From Bacteroidales bacterium (GTDB lineage: Bacteria; Bacteroidota; Bacteroidia; Bacteroidales; GCA-2748055), in NCBI GenBank assembly GCA_029210585.1, contig JARGFP010000009.1, forward strand, positions 62,001 through 126,000: a DNA stretch of 64,000 nucleotides, read 5' to 3'. The translations under genes were made by a program, and so were the position numbers. The notes under the pieces were generated by a model. It was not told where the DNA came from. It searched no databases and was given only the letters and a program-made list of their open reading frames with translations. Shown in pieces: positions 34,833-44,650 of this stretch (position 1 is the stretch's first letter; each line of letters starts with the position of its first letter).

Positions 34833-36302
34833 TCAATTATTTAAAAAACGGTTCAATATGTCATCTGCCTGTTCCGGTGTCAGCTGCTTGGCAATAATCT
34901 TTTTGTCTTTGTCGAGCAGGAACAACTGCGGGAAACTCTGCAAATTGTATTGTTTCCTGAATTCATTGTCGTAGGGACTCCAGCAGTTGACCCAGTCATA
35001 CAGCCCGTGTTCATTCACGAAATCGACCCATTTCACCTTTCCCTCCACCGAATTGATTACATGAACGGCCATTGCCTGTACTTCCTGGTCCTTGTATTTT
35101 TCAAAAACCTTGTACAATGCAGGCGTTGATTTCTTGCAATGTCCGCAGTCGGCTTCCCAGAAATACAGCAGGGTATATTCCGCGGGAATATCCGAGAGCA
35201 TGAAATTGAATCCTACATGCGGGTCGCTTTTAATCGCGGTATCCATTTGTGCCAGGTGGAAATGATTGGCGGGCAATCCTTTCAGCTCAAAATCGGGTGC
35301 CACGTTCCCGATGAACGTGGGTTTGCTCTTCTCCAGGTTGTCGCGGAGCTTGTTGAGGAAGTCCTCGCTGCTCCAGGTAGCCTCGATGATGTAGTACTTC
35401 TCGGCGATATGAAAATAGACCTTGTCCATGCCCATCAGCTTGCTTTCGGCAAAATTGTTGAACAGGGTGATCAGCATGTAGCGGAATATGGTCTCTTCTG
35501 ACCTTGATTGAGCTATCAGCATGTCCACGGCAGCAATCAGCGAATCGGGATGCTGGGGCACCACCCTGTTGATGTAGGTCTTGATCTTCGGTTCATACAG
35601 AGGCGTGTGCAGCAGCCTGACATCCGATACATTGAACGTGTTGAAATAATTGTCTTTGTAATAGACATACCGGATGGAATCCTGTTGCCTCCTGGTTCCC
35701 TTCAGGATTTTTTCCGGCGCCTGGTGCTCTTTCATAGCCAGCAGGAAAGTACTGAAAAAGGTTCCCCTGTTGTTAAAAATCATCCCGTCGATATACGCGG
35801 TCATCTGCTCGTTGAGTTCTTCCATTTTCCTGTTGATCCAGCTGGAATCGGAAATCGTTTCTGCGGCCGCCAGTTGCGCCTCGTATTGCTGTTGTACCTT
35901 GCGCTGATCTGCCAGGTATTGCTTGTAGGAGTAAAACAGTTGATTATCTTTACTTCCACTGAAAACAGTGTGTTTAACAAGATCGGAACTGTCGGTCGCA
36001 ACACTGAAAAACTGGTCGCGGTCCATCAGGAAATCAAATAAATAACTGGAACCGAAATACATCACGTACATCCCCCCATCGAATGGCTCTTCCCCTTTAA
36101 AAACCGCTTCACCTTTCAGGCTGATCTGTGCGGTATCCTTGGGGACCATCCGGTTGGTAAAATATTCGGCGAGAATCACCTCTCCCCCTGCAAAATCAGG
36201 GGCCTTCAGCTTGATCTCATACCCCTGTGCGTATGATGAACCTGTCAGAAATATGAGCGCAAAAGTGAGAAAATGAACTATTTTACTTGTTTTTACCATC
36301 AT
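34833..36302 (-). CDS. Secreted TlpA-like thioredoxin-fold protein with N-terminal DUF4369-type domain
   Basis: 489 residues. A signal peptide ends at about SSYAQG (residue 26). Residues about 27-130 form a beta-rich DUF4369-like domain, followed by a helical region (about 130-330) and a C-terminal thioredoxin domain with the redox motif CGHC in EADCGHCKKSTP and the cis-Pro in QSFPQLFLLD. Family members are periplasmic or surface thiol-disulfide proteins of Bacteroidota; the substrate is unknown. It precedes carA by 15 bp, probably a chance operon. Confidence 0.88.
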   Translation of the reverse strand: MMVKTSKIVHFLTFALIFLTGSSYAQGYEIKLKAPDFAGGEVILAEYFTNRMVPKDTAQISLKGEAVFKGEEPFDGGMYVMYFGSSYLFDFLMDRDQFFSVATDSSDLVKHTVFSGSKDNQLFYSYKQYLADQRKVQQQYEAQLAAAETISDSSWINRKMEELNEQMTAYIDGMIFNNRGTFFSTFLLAMKEHQAPEKILKGTRRQQDSIRYVYYKDNYFNTFNVSDVRLLHTPLYEPKIKTYINRVVPQHPDSLIAAVDMLIAQSRSEETIFRYMLITLFNNFAESKLMGMDKVYFHIAEKYYIIEATWSSEDFLNKLRDNLEKSKPTFIGNVAPDFELKGLPANHFHLAQMDTAIKSDPHVGFNFMLSDIPAEYTLLYFWEADCGHCKKSTPALYKVFEKYKDQEVQAMAVHVINSVEGKVKWVDFVNEHGLYDWVNCWSPYDNEFRKQYNLQSFPQLFLLDKDKKIIAKQLTPEQADDILNRFLNN

Positions 36303-36506
36303 TGTTTCGTTGAAAGCCCAAATTTAATCATAATAAGGCAATAACCTGCCTAATCAAATTGCATTTTAAACGTTAATTCCCGTGCCATTGTTCAAATGCC
36401 GGTTTCGGTAAAAATCTTTCTCAATTCTTGGTGCACCTGAAAAATGGAATTAACTTAGTTGATTCAATCGTTATTGGATTACATTTACATCAAATATGCA
36501 GCAGAT

Positions 36507-37481
36507 ATGTATACATTGACAGAAGCGCAGAAGCTGATTGAAAAGCACCTTGCAAACATAAAATTTCCTGAAGATCCCACGGAGCTGTATGAACCGGTGC
36601 ATTATATCCTCTCCATAGGGGGCAAGCGGATCCGGCCTGCACTTGTGTTGCTGGCATGTGACATGTTTGACGGCTCAGTGGAATCTGCGCTCCATCCTGC
36701 CACAGCCATCGAGATTTTCCATAATTTCACCTTGTTGCATGACGATATCATGGACAAATCTGAACTGCGGCGCGGGAAGCAAACGGTACATGTTAAATGG
36801 GATGACAATACCGCCATCCTGTCGGGAGATGTCATGTCCATCCTGGCCAGCCAATTCATGAATGAGGCTCCGGGAGCAGTGCTCAGGGGCGTGCACAATG
36901 TTTTTACACGCACAGCCATCGAGGTCTGCGAGGGCCAGCAGCTGGATATGAATTTTGAGAACATGCTGACCGTTACCGAGCAGCAGTACCTGCGGATGAT
37001 CGAGCTGAAGACGTCGGTGCTCATTGCTGCCAGCCTGAAGATCGGAGCCATGCTGGGCGGTGCCTCGGAGAAGGATGCTGCTGATCTGTATGATTTTGGC
37101 CGCGACCTGGGTATTGCATTCCAGTTACAGGACGACCTGCTGGATGCGTATGGTGATCCGGAATTATTCGGCAAGAAACCGGGAATGGATATCGTCGATA
37201 ACAAGAAGACCATGCTGATGATCACGGCCTTACGGGATGCGAACCCGGAACAGAAAAAGGCGCTGACCGGCTGGCTGACTGCCCGGGATGCTGACCCGGA
37301 GGAAAAGGTACAGGCGGTTATGCAGCTTTTTGATGCACTGCATGTGAAAGAGAAGGTGAACCGAGAGATCAATAATTATTACCAGCAGGCACTGGAGAGC
37401 CTGAACCATCTCAATACACCAATGGAGCGCAAAACCGAATTGTTTGCGTTCGCTGAATACCTCATGGAACGACAGAATTAG
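36507..37481 (+). CDS. Short-chain polyprenyl diphosphate synthase (GGPP/FPP type)
   Basis: 324 residues from ATG 36507; an upstream in-frame TTG (36459) adds 16 unconserved residues. GGKRIRPALVLL, the first Asp-rich motif DDIMD preceded by HNFTLLH, and the second DDLLD are present. It condenses IPP onto allylic diphosphates in the cytoplasm. The Phe at position -5 of the first motif points to a C15-C20 product, but chain length is not firmly predictable. Confidence 0.92.
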   Translation: MYTLTEAQKLIEKHLANIKFPEDPTELYEPVHYILSIGGKRIRPALVLLACDMFDGSVESALHPATAIEIFHNFTLLHDDIMDKSELRRGKQTVHVKWDDNTAILSGDVMSILASQFMNEAPGAVLRGVHNVFTRTAIEVCEGQQLDMNFENMLTVTEQQYLRMIELKTSVLIAASLKIGAMLGGASEKDAADLYDFGRDLGIAFQLQDDLLDAYGDPELFGKKPGMDIVDNKKTMLMITALRDANPEQKKALTGWLTARDADPEEKVQAVMQLFDALHVKEKVNREINNYYQQALESLNHLNTPMERKTELFAFAEYLMERQN

Positions 37482-37535
37482 CAAAAGGGAAAAGGCTGCC
37501 TGTGCCGCTCAATTCCCCGGCCTGTCACTTCAGTG

Positions 37536-40500
37536 TTAAAATCCCAGCTCCAGCAGCTTATCGTTCTGACCGAATTTACCAAGCAGCATTCTGAGTTCCT
37601 CCAGCTGTGCCATGGTTTCATATTGGTCCTGCTCAATACTTGCACGGATTTTCGGCTTCAGGGAATTGAAATATACCATGCGCTGGTTCAGGACATCGAA
37701 ATATTCCGTAAGGAGCGCATTTGCCTTTTCGGTCTCCCCGCACATGTAGTACAATTCGATGATACCCTCGTGGTGCACGGTCCTGTCTCCCTGCGGGAAG
37801 GTCAGCCCGGCAACATACTGGTCGTAGGGCAAGACTGAATGGGGTGCCAACTCCATGCACCGGTCCAGCACATTCACTGCCTTCTCCTTGTCACCGCGTT
37901 GAAGGAGCTCAAGCGCAAGCCGTACGTGCATGTTTCTGAACCTGATCACGGAGAGTGTGCGGATGGAATAATAGTCCAGGTGCACATCCGGTTCGTTCAT
38001 TCTTCCCCAGGTGAACGTATTCATCACCAGGTCATACATTTTATCAGGATCGATGCGTCCCATTACCAGGATGCTTTCCTGCGGGGTACGAATCGGCACC
38101 ACCTTGTACGCCAGTCCATCGACCTGGTAATAGGGCTCCAGTCCAAGACTGCCGTCGAAACCGCCTGCTGTGAAATATACCGGGCGTTTCCAGTCGTTCT
38201 GTGCAAAAATATCCAGCTGCAACATGGCTCCCTTCATGATCTGGTCATTGGGCGCCAGCTCAATACGCACATCCTTCTCAATTTTGTCCGCATCATGGGG
38301 CGCAACGATTCCGTTCTCCAGAACGGCAGCACTGTCCAACTCGATGACGATCTTATTTGTGGGCAGGTGATCGACCTGTTCCCCGTTCCGCAAGGTCAGC
38401 TTGGTGCGTGGATCATCGCTCCTGATGAAGCTGGCGATATAATCTGCTGTTGCCCATCGTTCATTTTCCCTGACGTAGATGGAGTTGTTTGTGCCTTCCC
38501 GGTATTTTGCATTCGGCAGTGAGATGGGGAGAGGTTCCGATTCATAGGCCTGCATCTTCATCTGGTCGATGTGCCATTCCGTATTGAACAGCATCATATT
38601 CACCACCCTAACGTCGGTACGGATACCTTCCACTTCCTGCGCATACCAGAGCGGGAACGTATCGTTGTCGCCCACGGTGTAGAGGATGGCATCCTCATCG
38701 CAGGATTCGAGGTAATTGCGTGCAATGTCCCGTGTCAGGTATCGCCCCGAGCGATCGTGGTCGTTCCAGTTCTGGGCGGCCATCAGCAATGGTCCTGCCA
38801 TGAAAGCGATAATGAAACTGAATACTGCGGCCAGTCGCATGCTCATCCAGCGACTGATGAATGCCGCAATTCCGGCAACTCCCATGCCTACCCAGATGGA
38901 GAAGGCATAGAACGACCCCGCGTAGGCATAATCGCGTTCCCGGGGCTGGAACGGCGACTGGTTGAGATAAACCACGATGGCAATCCCTGTAAGTACAAAC
39001 AGGAACATAATGATCCAGAAATCTTTCAGGTGGTGTTTCAGGTGAAAGAACAAGCCGATGATCCCCAGTATCAGCGGCAGGAAATAATAGGTGTTGCGGG
39101 CAGGGTGGTTCAGCATATCATCCGTAAGCTCGTCCTGGTTGCCCAGCCAGATCTCATCGATCCCTTTGATACCGCTGACCACCCGTCCGTCGAGAATCCC
39201 TCCATGGCTCTGCACATCATTCTGTTTACCGACAAAATTCCACATGAAATACCTGATATACATGTGTCCCAGCTGGTAGCGCAGGAAAAACTCGATATTG
39301 TCGAGGTAGGTGGGATTGGCGGGATCATCTATGGTGCCGTATTCAACGTAGGCCTGCTTGTGCCGGGGATCCCTGCTGTACATCCGCGGGAACAGGATTT
39401 TTCCCTCCTTGTAGCTGATTTCAGGTTTCCGGGAAGCGATCTCGTAAGTATTGGTTTCCTTGTTCAGCACATATACGGGTTTTTTGTAATCCACGGATTC
39501 AAATTCTGCATTGTACTGGTTTCCAGTCACCAGAGGTCGGTCGCCGTACTGTTCCCGGTTCAGGTAGGAGAGCAGCGCAAATGCATTGTCGGGCCTGTTC
39601 TCATTCATCGGGGGTTGTGCCGTGGAACGGATGATGATCATGGCATAGGACGAATAACCGATGATGATCACCGTAAGACTGACCAGGATGGTATTCAGGA
39701 TGACATGTTTCCTCTGGAACTGGGTACGGTAAATCCCGAATGCCAGGAGTCCAAGCAGCAGGATCACATAGATGATGAATCCGGTGTTGTAGTGTAAACC
39801 GAAACTGTTGGTGAACAGGAGCTCAAACCAGGTGGCTATTTTCACCAGGCCCGGAATGATCAGGTACATGATGGAACCCAGTATGGCCATCGCCACCAGT
39901 ATGGCCTTGACCAGGCCGTTGCGCGAGACCGTGTATTTCCTGAAATAATATACCAGCACAATGGCAGGAATCGCCAGCAGGTTCAGCAGGTGAATACCAA
40001 TGGAAAGGCCCATGAGGTAGGCGATCAGGATGAGCCAGCGGTTGGCATGTTTTTCGTCGGCGATGTTTTCCCATTTCAGGATGGCCCAGAAAACCACCGC
40101 GGTGAACAGGGAGGAAGTGGCATATACTTCTGCTTCCACAGCGGAGAACCAGAAGGTGTCGGAAAATGCATAGGCGAGGGCTCCTACCAGGGCGCTTCCC
40201 ATGACAAGTATATAGTTGGTGGGGTTGTGGTCCTGCGCTGTTTTGATAAAGATCTTCCGGAGCAGGTGCGCGATGGTCCAGTAAAGGAACAGGATCGTGA
40301 AGGCACTGCTGGTCGCTGAAACCATATTATACATTTTTGCCACGGTGGCCGGATCGCTGGTAAAGAATGAGAAAATCCTTCCAATGATCATATAGAGCGG
40401 GGCCCCGGGAGGGTGGCCGATCTGCAGTTTGTAGGAACTGGCGATGAATTCGCCACAATCCCACAGGCTTACGGTGGGTTCGATGGTCAGGGAATAAACA

Positions 40501-40568
40501 AGCAGTGCAACCAGGAAACTGAACCAGCCCAGCAACAGGTTATATCTTCGGAAACGAGTCATGCGCAT
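37536..40568 (-). CDS. DUF2723 polytopic membrane protein (GT117-like)
   Basis: 1010 residues. An N-terminal domain with about ten transmembrane helices carries the DUF2723 signature TVSLWDCGEFIASSYKLQIG and HPPGAPLYMIIGR (residues about 32-65); a second helix group at about 480-600 is followed by a soluble domain and TPR-like C-terminal helices. The family is widespread in Bacteroidota and is related to the protein O-mannosyltransferase/GT-C fold, with the conserved acidic residue DCGE as in GT-C first loops. Protein or lipid glycosylation is plausible but unproven. A start two codons later (40562) is equally possible. Confidence 0.9.
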   Translation of the reverse strand: MRMTRFRRYNLLLGWFSFLVALLVYSLTIEPTVSLWDCGEFIASSYKLQIGHPPGAPLYMIIGRIFSFFTSDPATVAKMYNMVSATSSAFTILFLYWTIAHLLRKIFIKTAQDHNPTNYILVMGSALVGALAYAFSDTFWFSAVEAEVYATSSLFTAVVFWAILKWENIADEKHANRWLILIAYLMGLSIGIHLLNLLAIPAIVLVYYFRKYTVSRNGLVKAILVAMAILGSIMYLIIPGLVKIATWFELLFTNSFGLHYNTGFIIYVILLLGLLAFGIYRTQFQRKHVILNTILVSLTVIIIGYSSYAMIIIRSTAQPPMNENRPDNAFALLSYLNREQYGDRPLVTGNQYNAEFESVDYKKPVYVLNKETNTYEIASRKPEISYKEGKILFPRMYSRDPRHKQAYVEYGTIDDPANPTYLDNIEFFLRYQLGHMYIRYFMWNFVGKQNDVQSHGGILDGRVVSGIKGIDEIWLGNQDELTDDMLNHPARNTYYFLPLILGIIGLFFHLKHHLKDFWIIMFLFVLTGIAIVVYLNQSPFQPRERDYAYAGSFYAFSIWVGMGVAGIAAFISRWMSMRLAAVFSFIIAFMAGPLLMAAQNWNDHDRSGRYLTRDIARNYLESCDEDAILYTVGDNDTFPLWYAQEVEGIRTDVRVVNMMLFNTEWHIDQMKMQAYESEPLPISLPNAKYREGTNNSIYVRENERWATADYIASFIRSDDPRTKLTLRNGEQVDHLPTNKIVIELDSAAVLENGIVAPHDADKIEKDVRIELAPNDQIMKGAMLQLDIFAQNDWKRPVYFTAGGFDGSLGLEPYYQVDGLAYKVVPIRTPQESILVMGRIDPDKMYDLVMNTFTWGRMNEPDVHLDYYSIRTLSVIRFRNMHVRLALELLQRGDKEKAVNVLDRCMELAPHSVLPYDQYVAGLTFPQGDRTVHHEGIIELYYMCGETEKANALLTEYFDVLNQRMVYFNSLKPKIRASIEQDQYETMAQLEELRMLLGKFGQNDKLLELGF

Positions 40569-40610
40569 TCGGATAATATGGTTTTCAGGTTCCGAATTTA
40601 CTTAAAAAAA

Positions 40611-40641
40611 TTGACAGATTCCCGCAGGTAAACTATATTTG
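40611..40641 (+). promoter_or_regulatory. Promoter of the SUI1-like gene
   Basis: TTG (40611-40613) and TATATTTG (40634-40641) with a 20-bp spacer. The start site is predicted near 40648, giving a leader of about 16 nt before the ATG at 40664. Confidence 0.7.
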
Positions 40642-40663
40642 CGGTTCCACTAACCGAACTGTC

Positions 40664-41011
40664 ATGGTACAAAAACGTTTGTCTGTTTCCGATATGGTGG
40701 TGTATTCCACCTACCCGGAATTTGAGTACGAGTACGCCAATGTTCATGAACCGGAAACACCCAGGCCGCGGGATCAGAAGCTGACCATTGCGCTCGGCAA
40801 GCGGAAGATCGACGGTGCACCGGTGACCACCATCACCGGGTTTAAGGGGAAAAGAATGGACCTGATCCACCTGGAGGAAGCACTTTCCGGGGTTTGCAGA
40901 ACAAGCGGATCTACACGCATGTATGATATCGTCCTCGACAGGAATGTGCGAAAGAGAGCATATGTATATTTACGAAACCAGGGATTTGGAGTACAATTTG
41001 CAGCCTCGTAG
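40664..41011 (+). CDS. SUI1/eIF1-family translation factor (YciH-like)
   Basis: 115 residues. The N-terminus VVYSTYPEFEYEY resembles the YciH start, and residues about 35-112 form the SUI1 fold with VTTITGFKGKRMDLIHLEEAL and a C-terminal VYLRNQGFGVQF. The canonical CGVGGS loop is replaced by CRTSGS. YciH and eIF1 homologues influence start-codon selection or stress translation. Its 3' end overlaps the next gene by 50 bp in another frame, so the two are likely cotranscribed. Confidence 0.8.
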   Translation: MVQKRLSVSDMVVYSTYPEFEYEYANVHEPETPRPRDQKLTIALGKRKIDGAPVTTITGFKGKRMDLIHLEEALSGVCRTSGSTRMYDIVLDRNVRKRAYVYLRNQGFGVQFAAS

Positions 41012-43901
41012 GTTTTTTCTGAAGAGGCGGGCAGCCTCCTATTCTTTCGGTATCCTTTGTTTCCTGCTTTGTGCAATTTTGCCTGTGTCGGCCCAGTTCT
41101 ATGAATATGGTCAGGACAGGGGGACGATACGATGGAACCATTTCTCCAGTACACACTATCAACTGATCTATCCACGCGGACTGGACAGCCTGGCCATGGC
41201 CTTTGCCGACCAGATGGAGTATTTTTATCCCCACCAGGCGAAGGTGCTGGACCACCGGCACACGAAAATGCCCGTGGTATTCCACCACGAATCGAGCTTT
41301 TCAAACGGTGTCTTTGTGTGGGTACCCCGCAGGCTGGAGGTGTTTACCAATCCTGATCCGAATGGTTATCCGCAGGACTGGATGACCCAGCTGGCACTTC
41401 ACGAGGGACGACATGCGTTCCAGGTGTCCAGGCTCAACCAGGGGATGGGAAAGGCACTGTCGTATGCCGCCGGTGAACAGGCCGTTGGTGCTCTCTCCGG
41501 GTTCCTGCCTGTGTGGTACCTGGAAGGGGATGCCGTGGATGCGGAAACGAGGTTTTCCTACTCCGGCAGGGGAAGACTGCCTTCATTTGAAATGCGGATG
41601 AAGGCAATCCTGCTGGAGAATGACCAACGCTATTCCTTTTCCAAATCGCTCCTGGGTTCCTACAGGGATGTGCTCCCGAACCATTACGAACTGGGTTACC
41701 TGATGGTACGTTATGGAAGAAGGACCTACGGGGACCAGTTCTGGATCGATATGGAAAACCTTGTCGCACGCAGGCCCTACCTGGTATTTACCACCTGGTT
41801 CAGCATGAAGAAATACGGGGTGACATCAAAGTCGGAGCTCTATCGTTCGGCACTCGGTTTTTATCAGCAACACTGGTCGGAATCCCACAAAAGGCGCATG
41901 CCGGGCAATGTGCTCCAATGGAGCCCCGCCCCGGTGAAACATACCACCAGCTACCGCTTGCCGCAATGGCTCAGTGATTCCGCAGTTGTGGCCCTGCAGA
42001 GTGGACCCGACCAGATCCCGGCCTTCGTCCGCCTCAGCGAAGCAGGGGACGCCAGCCGGCTGTTCAGGCCCGGATACATGAATTCAGGCCGGTTCAGTTA
42101 CAGCCAGGGAATGATCGTGTGGGATGAGTGGGTGCCTGACATGCGCTGGAGCAACAGGAATTTTTCAAATATCAGGCTGTATGACCTGAACAACAACCAG
42201 GTCAAGGAGCTGGGTAGGCGCACACGCTATTATGCACCGGCGCTCTCCGAAAGCGGTAATTATATCGCAACAATCGAACAACGCACCGACCATTCCTTCT
42301 ACCTGGTGATCCTCGACCTGGACGGAAAGGTACTGCATTCGGTGCGGTCGCCCGGGAACGCATTCCTGCAGCACCCTGCATGGATGGACCAGGATACGGC
42401 ACTGGTTGTCACGGTCAATGAACGTACAAAAGAATACCTCTACCGTTATTCCTGGTCGCACGGCAACTGGGAGCAACTCTTCCATGCAGGGTATGATGAT
42501 ATCTCCTATCCGGAAGTGGCAGGTGACAAGGTATATTTCAGCGCCACTTTTTCCGGGATCGACAATATCTACAGGTACGACCTGTCCCGCAAGGTGCTGG
42601 ACAAAATCACAGATGCAGCTTTTGGTGCCTTTGATCCGTCGGTGAACCGGAATACCGGACAGGTGCTTTATTCCGACTACCATGCCAGCGGGTACCGGGC
42701 CGTTTCAGAACTTCCGGATCCTGGTTCGGTGATGCGGATCAATGAACCTATGGGTTCCACCGAACAGGTGGATGCGGACCCCACCCCCGCGGAACGGCAG
42801 ATCATCGACAGCTCCCTGGTGGTTTCCCCCGGAGACTACTATCCTGCTCCCTACCGCAAACTGTTCAATACTTTTAAGATACATTCCTGGCTGCCCCTGT
42901 ATTTCAATTACATGGAGCCGGAGGCAGCCCTCACCCCCGGGGAATTGCCGGCGAAACCCGGGGCGACTGTGCTGACACAAAACCTGTTGAGTACTGTTAC
43001 AGGTATGGTTGCATACGAGTACCGGGATAAATTGCATTACCTGCATACGGGGTTCAGGCTGAAAGGCAGGTACCCCATTGTTGACTTCAGCATGGATTAT
43101 GGCGGATTCCCGGTGGTGAACAAGCTGGACCAGACAGACCAGGTGCCGGTGCGGCCAGACCGGTTCGCATTCAGATCGAATATATATATCCCGCTGAGAA
43201 TCAACACCGGTAAGTTCATCTCCTATGCGCAACCACTGGTGGGGTATTCCTATACATCAGACCTTTTTCCCAACGAGGACCGGTCGGGGTACGAAAGCGG
43301 CATCCACCGGTTGCTGTACCGCTTCTATTTCAGCTCCTATTTGCGGATGGGCAGCAAGGAGATCATGCCCAGGCTGGGGTTTTCGGCCTTCGCCGGGTTG
43401 CGGAACGCTCCCTTCGACCGGCATAATTTCGGATCGCTCAACTCGGCCGGAATCACCCTGTATGTGCCCGGACCGCTCAGGCACCAGTCCATTCGACTGC
43501 GGTTTTTTACGCAGAGCCAGGTAACCGACCGGTACCTGTTCGGGAACGATATTCCGCTGCCCAGGGGGTATGCAGATATCAGGGGACTGGAACTGGACCA
43601 TTACAGCATCGATTACAGTTTTCCGCTGTTTTATCCCGACCTGGAAATCGGTCCTGTGATGTATATCAAGCGCGTTCGCGGGAACCTCTGGTCAGACTAT
43701 ATGCTCGGGAAAGATGTCCTGGTGTCGGATCCTGAACCCGGCCTGGCAGAAAAGACGTATTTTTCTTATGGTGCTGACCTGCTGTTCGATGTTCATTTTC
43801 TGCGGATCTTCTTTCCCGTTTCCATGGGGGCCAGGGTCGCTTACCTTCCTGAAACCGGGGACTGGAAACCTGAATTGCTCTTTACCATTGACGTCAACTG
43901 A
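40962..43901 (+). CDS. Exported HExxH metallopeptidase-like protein with beta-propeller and C-terminal barrel region
   Basis: 979 residues from ATG 40962 inside the preceding gene. A signal peptide (hydrophobic 28-44, ending VSAQF) follows a basic N-terminus. Residues about 50-330 resemble a peptidase-MA/gluzincin domain: H147-E-G-R-H151 and a downstream Glu, E188, in WYLEGDA. Residues about 340-640 look like a WD40/TolB-type beta-propeller. The last about 300 residues are rich in alternating aromatic strands ending in VN, suggesting an outer-membrane barrel. A surface or periplasmic protease tethered to the outer membrane is inferred. No substrate is known. Confidence 0.75.
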   Translation: MYIYETRDLEYNLQPRRFFLKRRAASYSFGILCFLLCAILPVSAQFYEYGQDRGTIRWNHFSSTHYQLIYPRGLDSLAMAFADQMEYFYPHQAKVLDHRHTKMPVVFHHESSFSNGVFVWVPRRLEVFTNPDPNGYPQDWMTQLALHEGRHAFQVSRLNQGMGKALSYAAGEQAVGALSGFLPVWYLEGDAVDAETRFSYSGRGRLPSFEMRMKAILLENDQRYSFSKSLLGSYRDVLPNHYELGYLMVRYGRRTYGDQFWIDMENLVARRPYLVFTTWFSMKKYGVTSKSELYRSALGFYQQHWSESHKRRMPGNVLQWSPAPVKHTTSYRLPQWLSDSAVVALQSGPDQIPAFVRLSEAGDASRLFRPGYMNSGRFSYSQGMIVWDEWVPDMRWSNRNFSNIRLYDLNNNQVKELGRRTRYYAPALSESGNYIATIEQRTDHSFYLVILDLDGKVLHSVRSPGNAFLQHPAWMDQDTALVVTVNERTKEYLYRYSWSHGNWEQLFHAGYDDISYPEVAGDKVYFSATFSGIDNIYRYDLSRKVLDKITDAAFGAFDPSVNRNTGQVLYSDYHASGYRAVSELPDPGSVMRINEPMGSTEQVDADPTPAERQIIDSSLVVSPGDYYPAPYRKLFNTFKIHSWLPLYFNYMEPEAALTPGELPAKPGATVLTQNLLSTVTGMVAYEYRDKLHYLHTGFRLKGRYPIVDFSMDYGGFPVVNKLDQTDQVPVRPDRFAFRSNIYIPLRINTGKFISYAQPLVGYSYTSDLFPNEDRSGYESGIHRLLYRFYFSSYLRMGSKEIMPRLGFSAFAGLRNAPFDRHNFGSLNSAGITLYVPGPLRHQSIRLRFFTQSQVTDRYLFGNDIPLPRGYADIRGLELDHYSIDYSFPLFYPDLEIGPVMYIKRVRGNLWSDYMLGKDVLVSDPEPGLAEKTYFSYGADLLFDVHFLRIFFPVSMGARVAYLPETGDWKPELLFTIDVN

Positions 43902-43962
43902 TCCTTCAAGCTGTTTGCTGTGCAGACCATCGATCAGATCGTTGTCCCGACCAATGCCCGGC

Positions 43963-44547
43963 TCAGTTCCCCGAAGAAAAGCTCTTGCTGATCGTAAAGT
44001 AATCCGGGTAGGGTACCAGGGTGCTGCCAACGTAGACAGAAGGTTTGATCTTCATGCTCAGCCGGGTGGGCTGTCCGCCGGCATCCACCAGGTTCAGGGC
44101 AAAATTCAGCATGGTTTTGGGATTGTCGCCCTGCAGGTATTCGAACAGGTCGCTTTCGATACGGATGGGTACCAGTGCGGTTCCACCGTTGCCCGGGATC
44201 TCCACCCTTTGTTCGATCCGGCCCGTGGAGATCTGGACATCATCAATAAAAGCGATCCATTCGATGTAGTTCAGCGCCGCGGTGACTACACCGGGATTGC
44301 GTACTTCCACGTTGGCCGTGATACCGAAGGGAAGGCGTTTCTGAAGAATATTTGAAACGAGCCGCTGGCCGTCAAGGAAGGTGAGGTCTGAATAGTTCTG
44401 TATACGCATCACGTCAATGCCTGCCAGCACAGGGTCCTGGGCGGAGTGGAAGCTGAATTCACATTTCGACAGTGCCGTGAGTTCAGAAAGAATGCTGCAG
44501 CTGGTGAGCGTGGCAAACAGGATGGCGATGGCGATGATTTTTTTCAT
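43963..44547 (-). CDS. LEA type 2 (LEA14-like) lipoprotein
   Basis: 194 residues with a lipoprotein signal ending ATLTSC (C17). The mature part has a fibronectin-like LEA14 fold, with pairs of strands such as ITANVEVRNPG and VPIRIESDLF. The family binds hydrophobic or membrane surfaces and is common in bacterial envelopes; the role is unclear. It is convergent with the preceding HExxH gene and divergent from the TonB-like gene. Confidence 0.8.
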   Translation of the reverse strand: MKKIIAIAILFATLTSCSILSELTALSKCEFSFHSAQDPVLAGIDVMRIQNYSDLTFLDGQRLVSNILQKRLPFGITANVEVRNPGVVTAALNYIEWIAFIDDVQISTGRIEQRVEIPGNGGTALVPIRIESDLFEYLQGDNPKTMLNFALNLVDAGGQPTRLSMKIKPSVYVGSTLVPYPDYFTISKSFSSGN

Positions 44548-44632
44548 GGGTTTCGGTTTTCGTTTTGTATATGTTTATTGTTTTATCTTCGTTATGTAAA
44601 TGTACAATATTTCCTTGTTACGCAGAAGATCA

Positions 44633-44640
44633 TAATTTTG
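44633..44640 (+). promoter_or_regulatory. -7 element of the TonB-like gene
   Basis: TAATTTTG matches the consensus and ends 10 bp before the ATG at 44651, so the transcript would carry almost no leader. A -33 at the standard distance was not found. Confidence 0.5.
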
Positions 44641-44650
44641 CACCACGAAC

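Noticed and set aside
38571-39797. Open frame of 408 codons antisense to the DUF2723 gene
   Set aside because: Overlaps a full-length membrane-protein gene; composition is that of a reverse-strand shadow.
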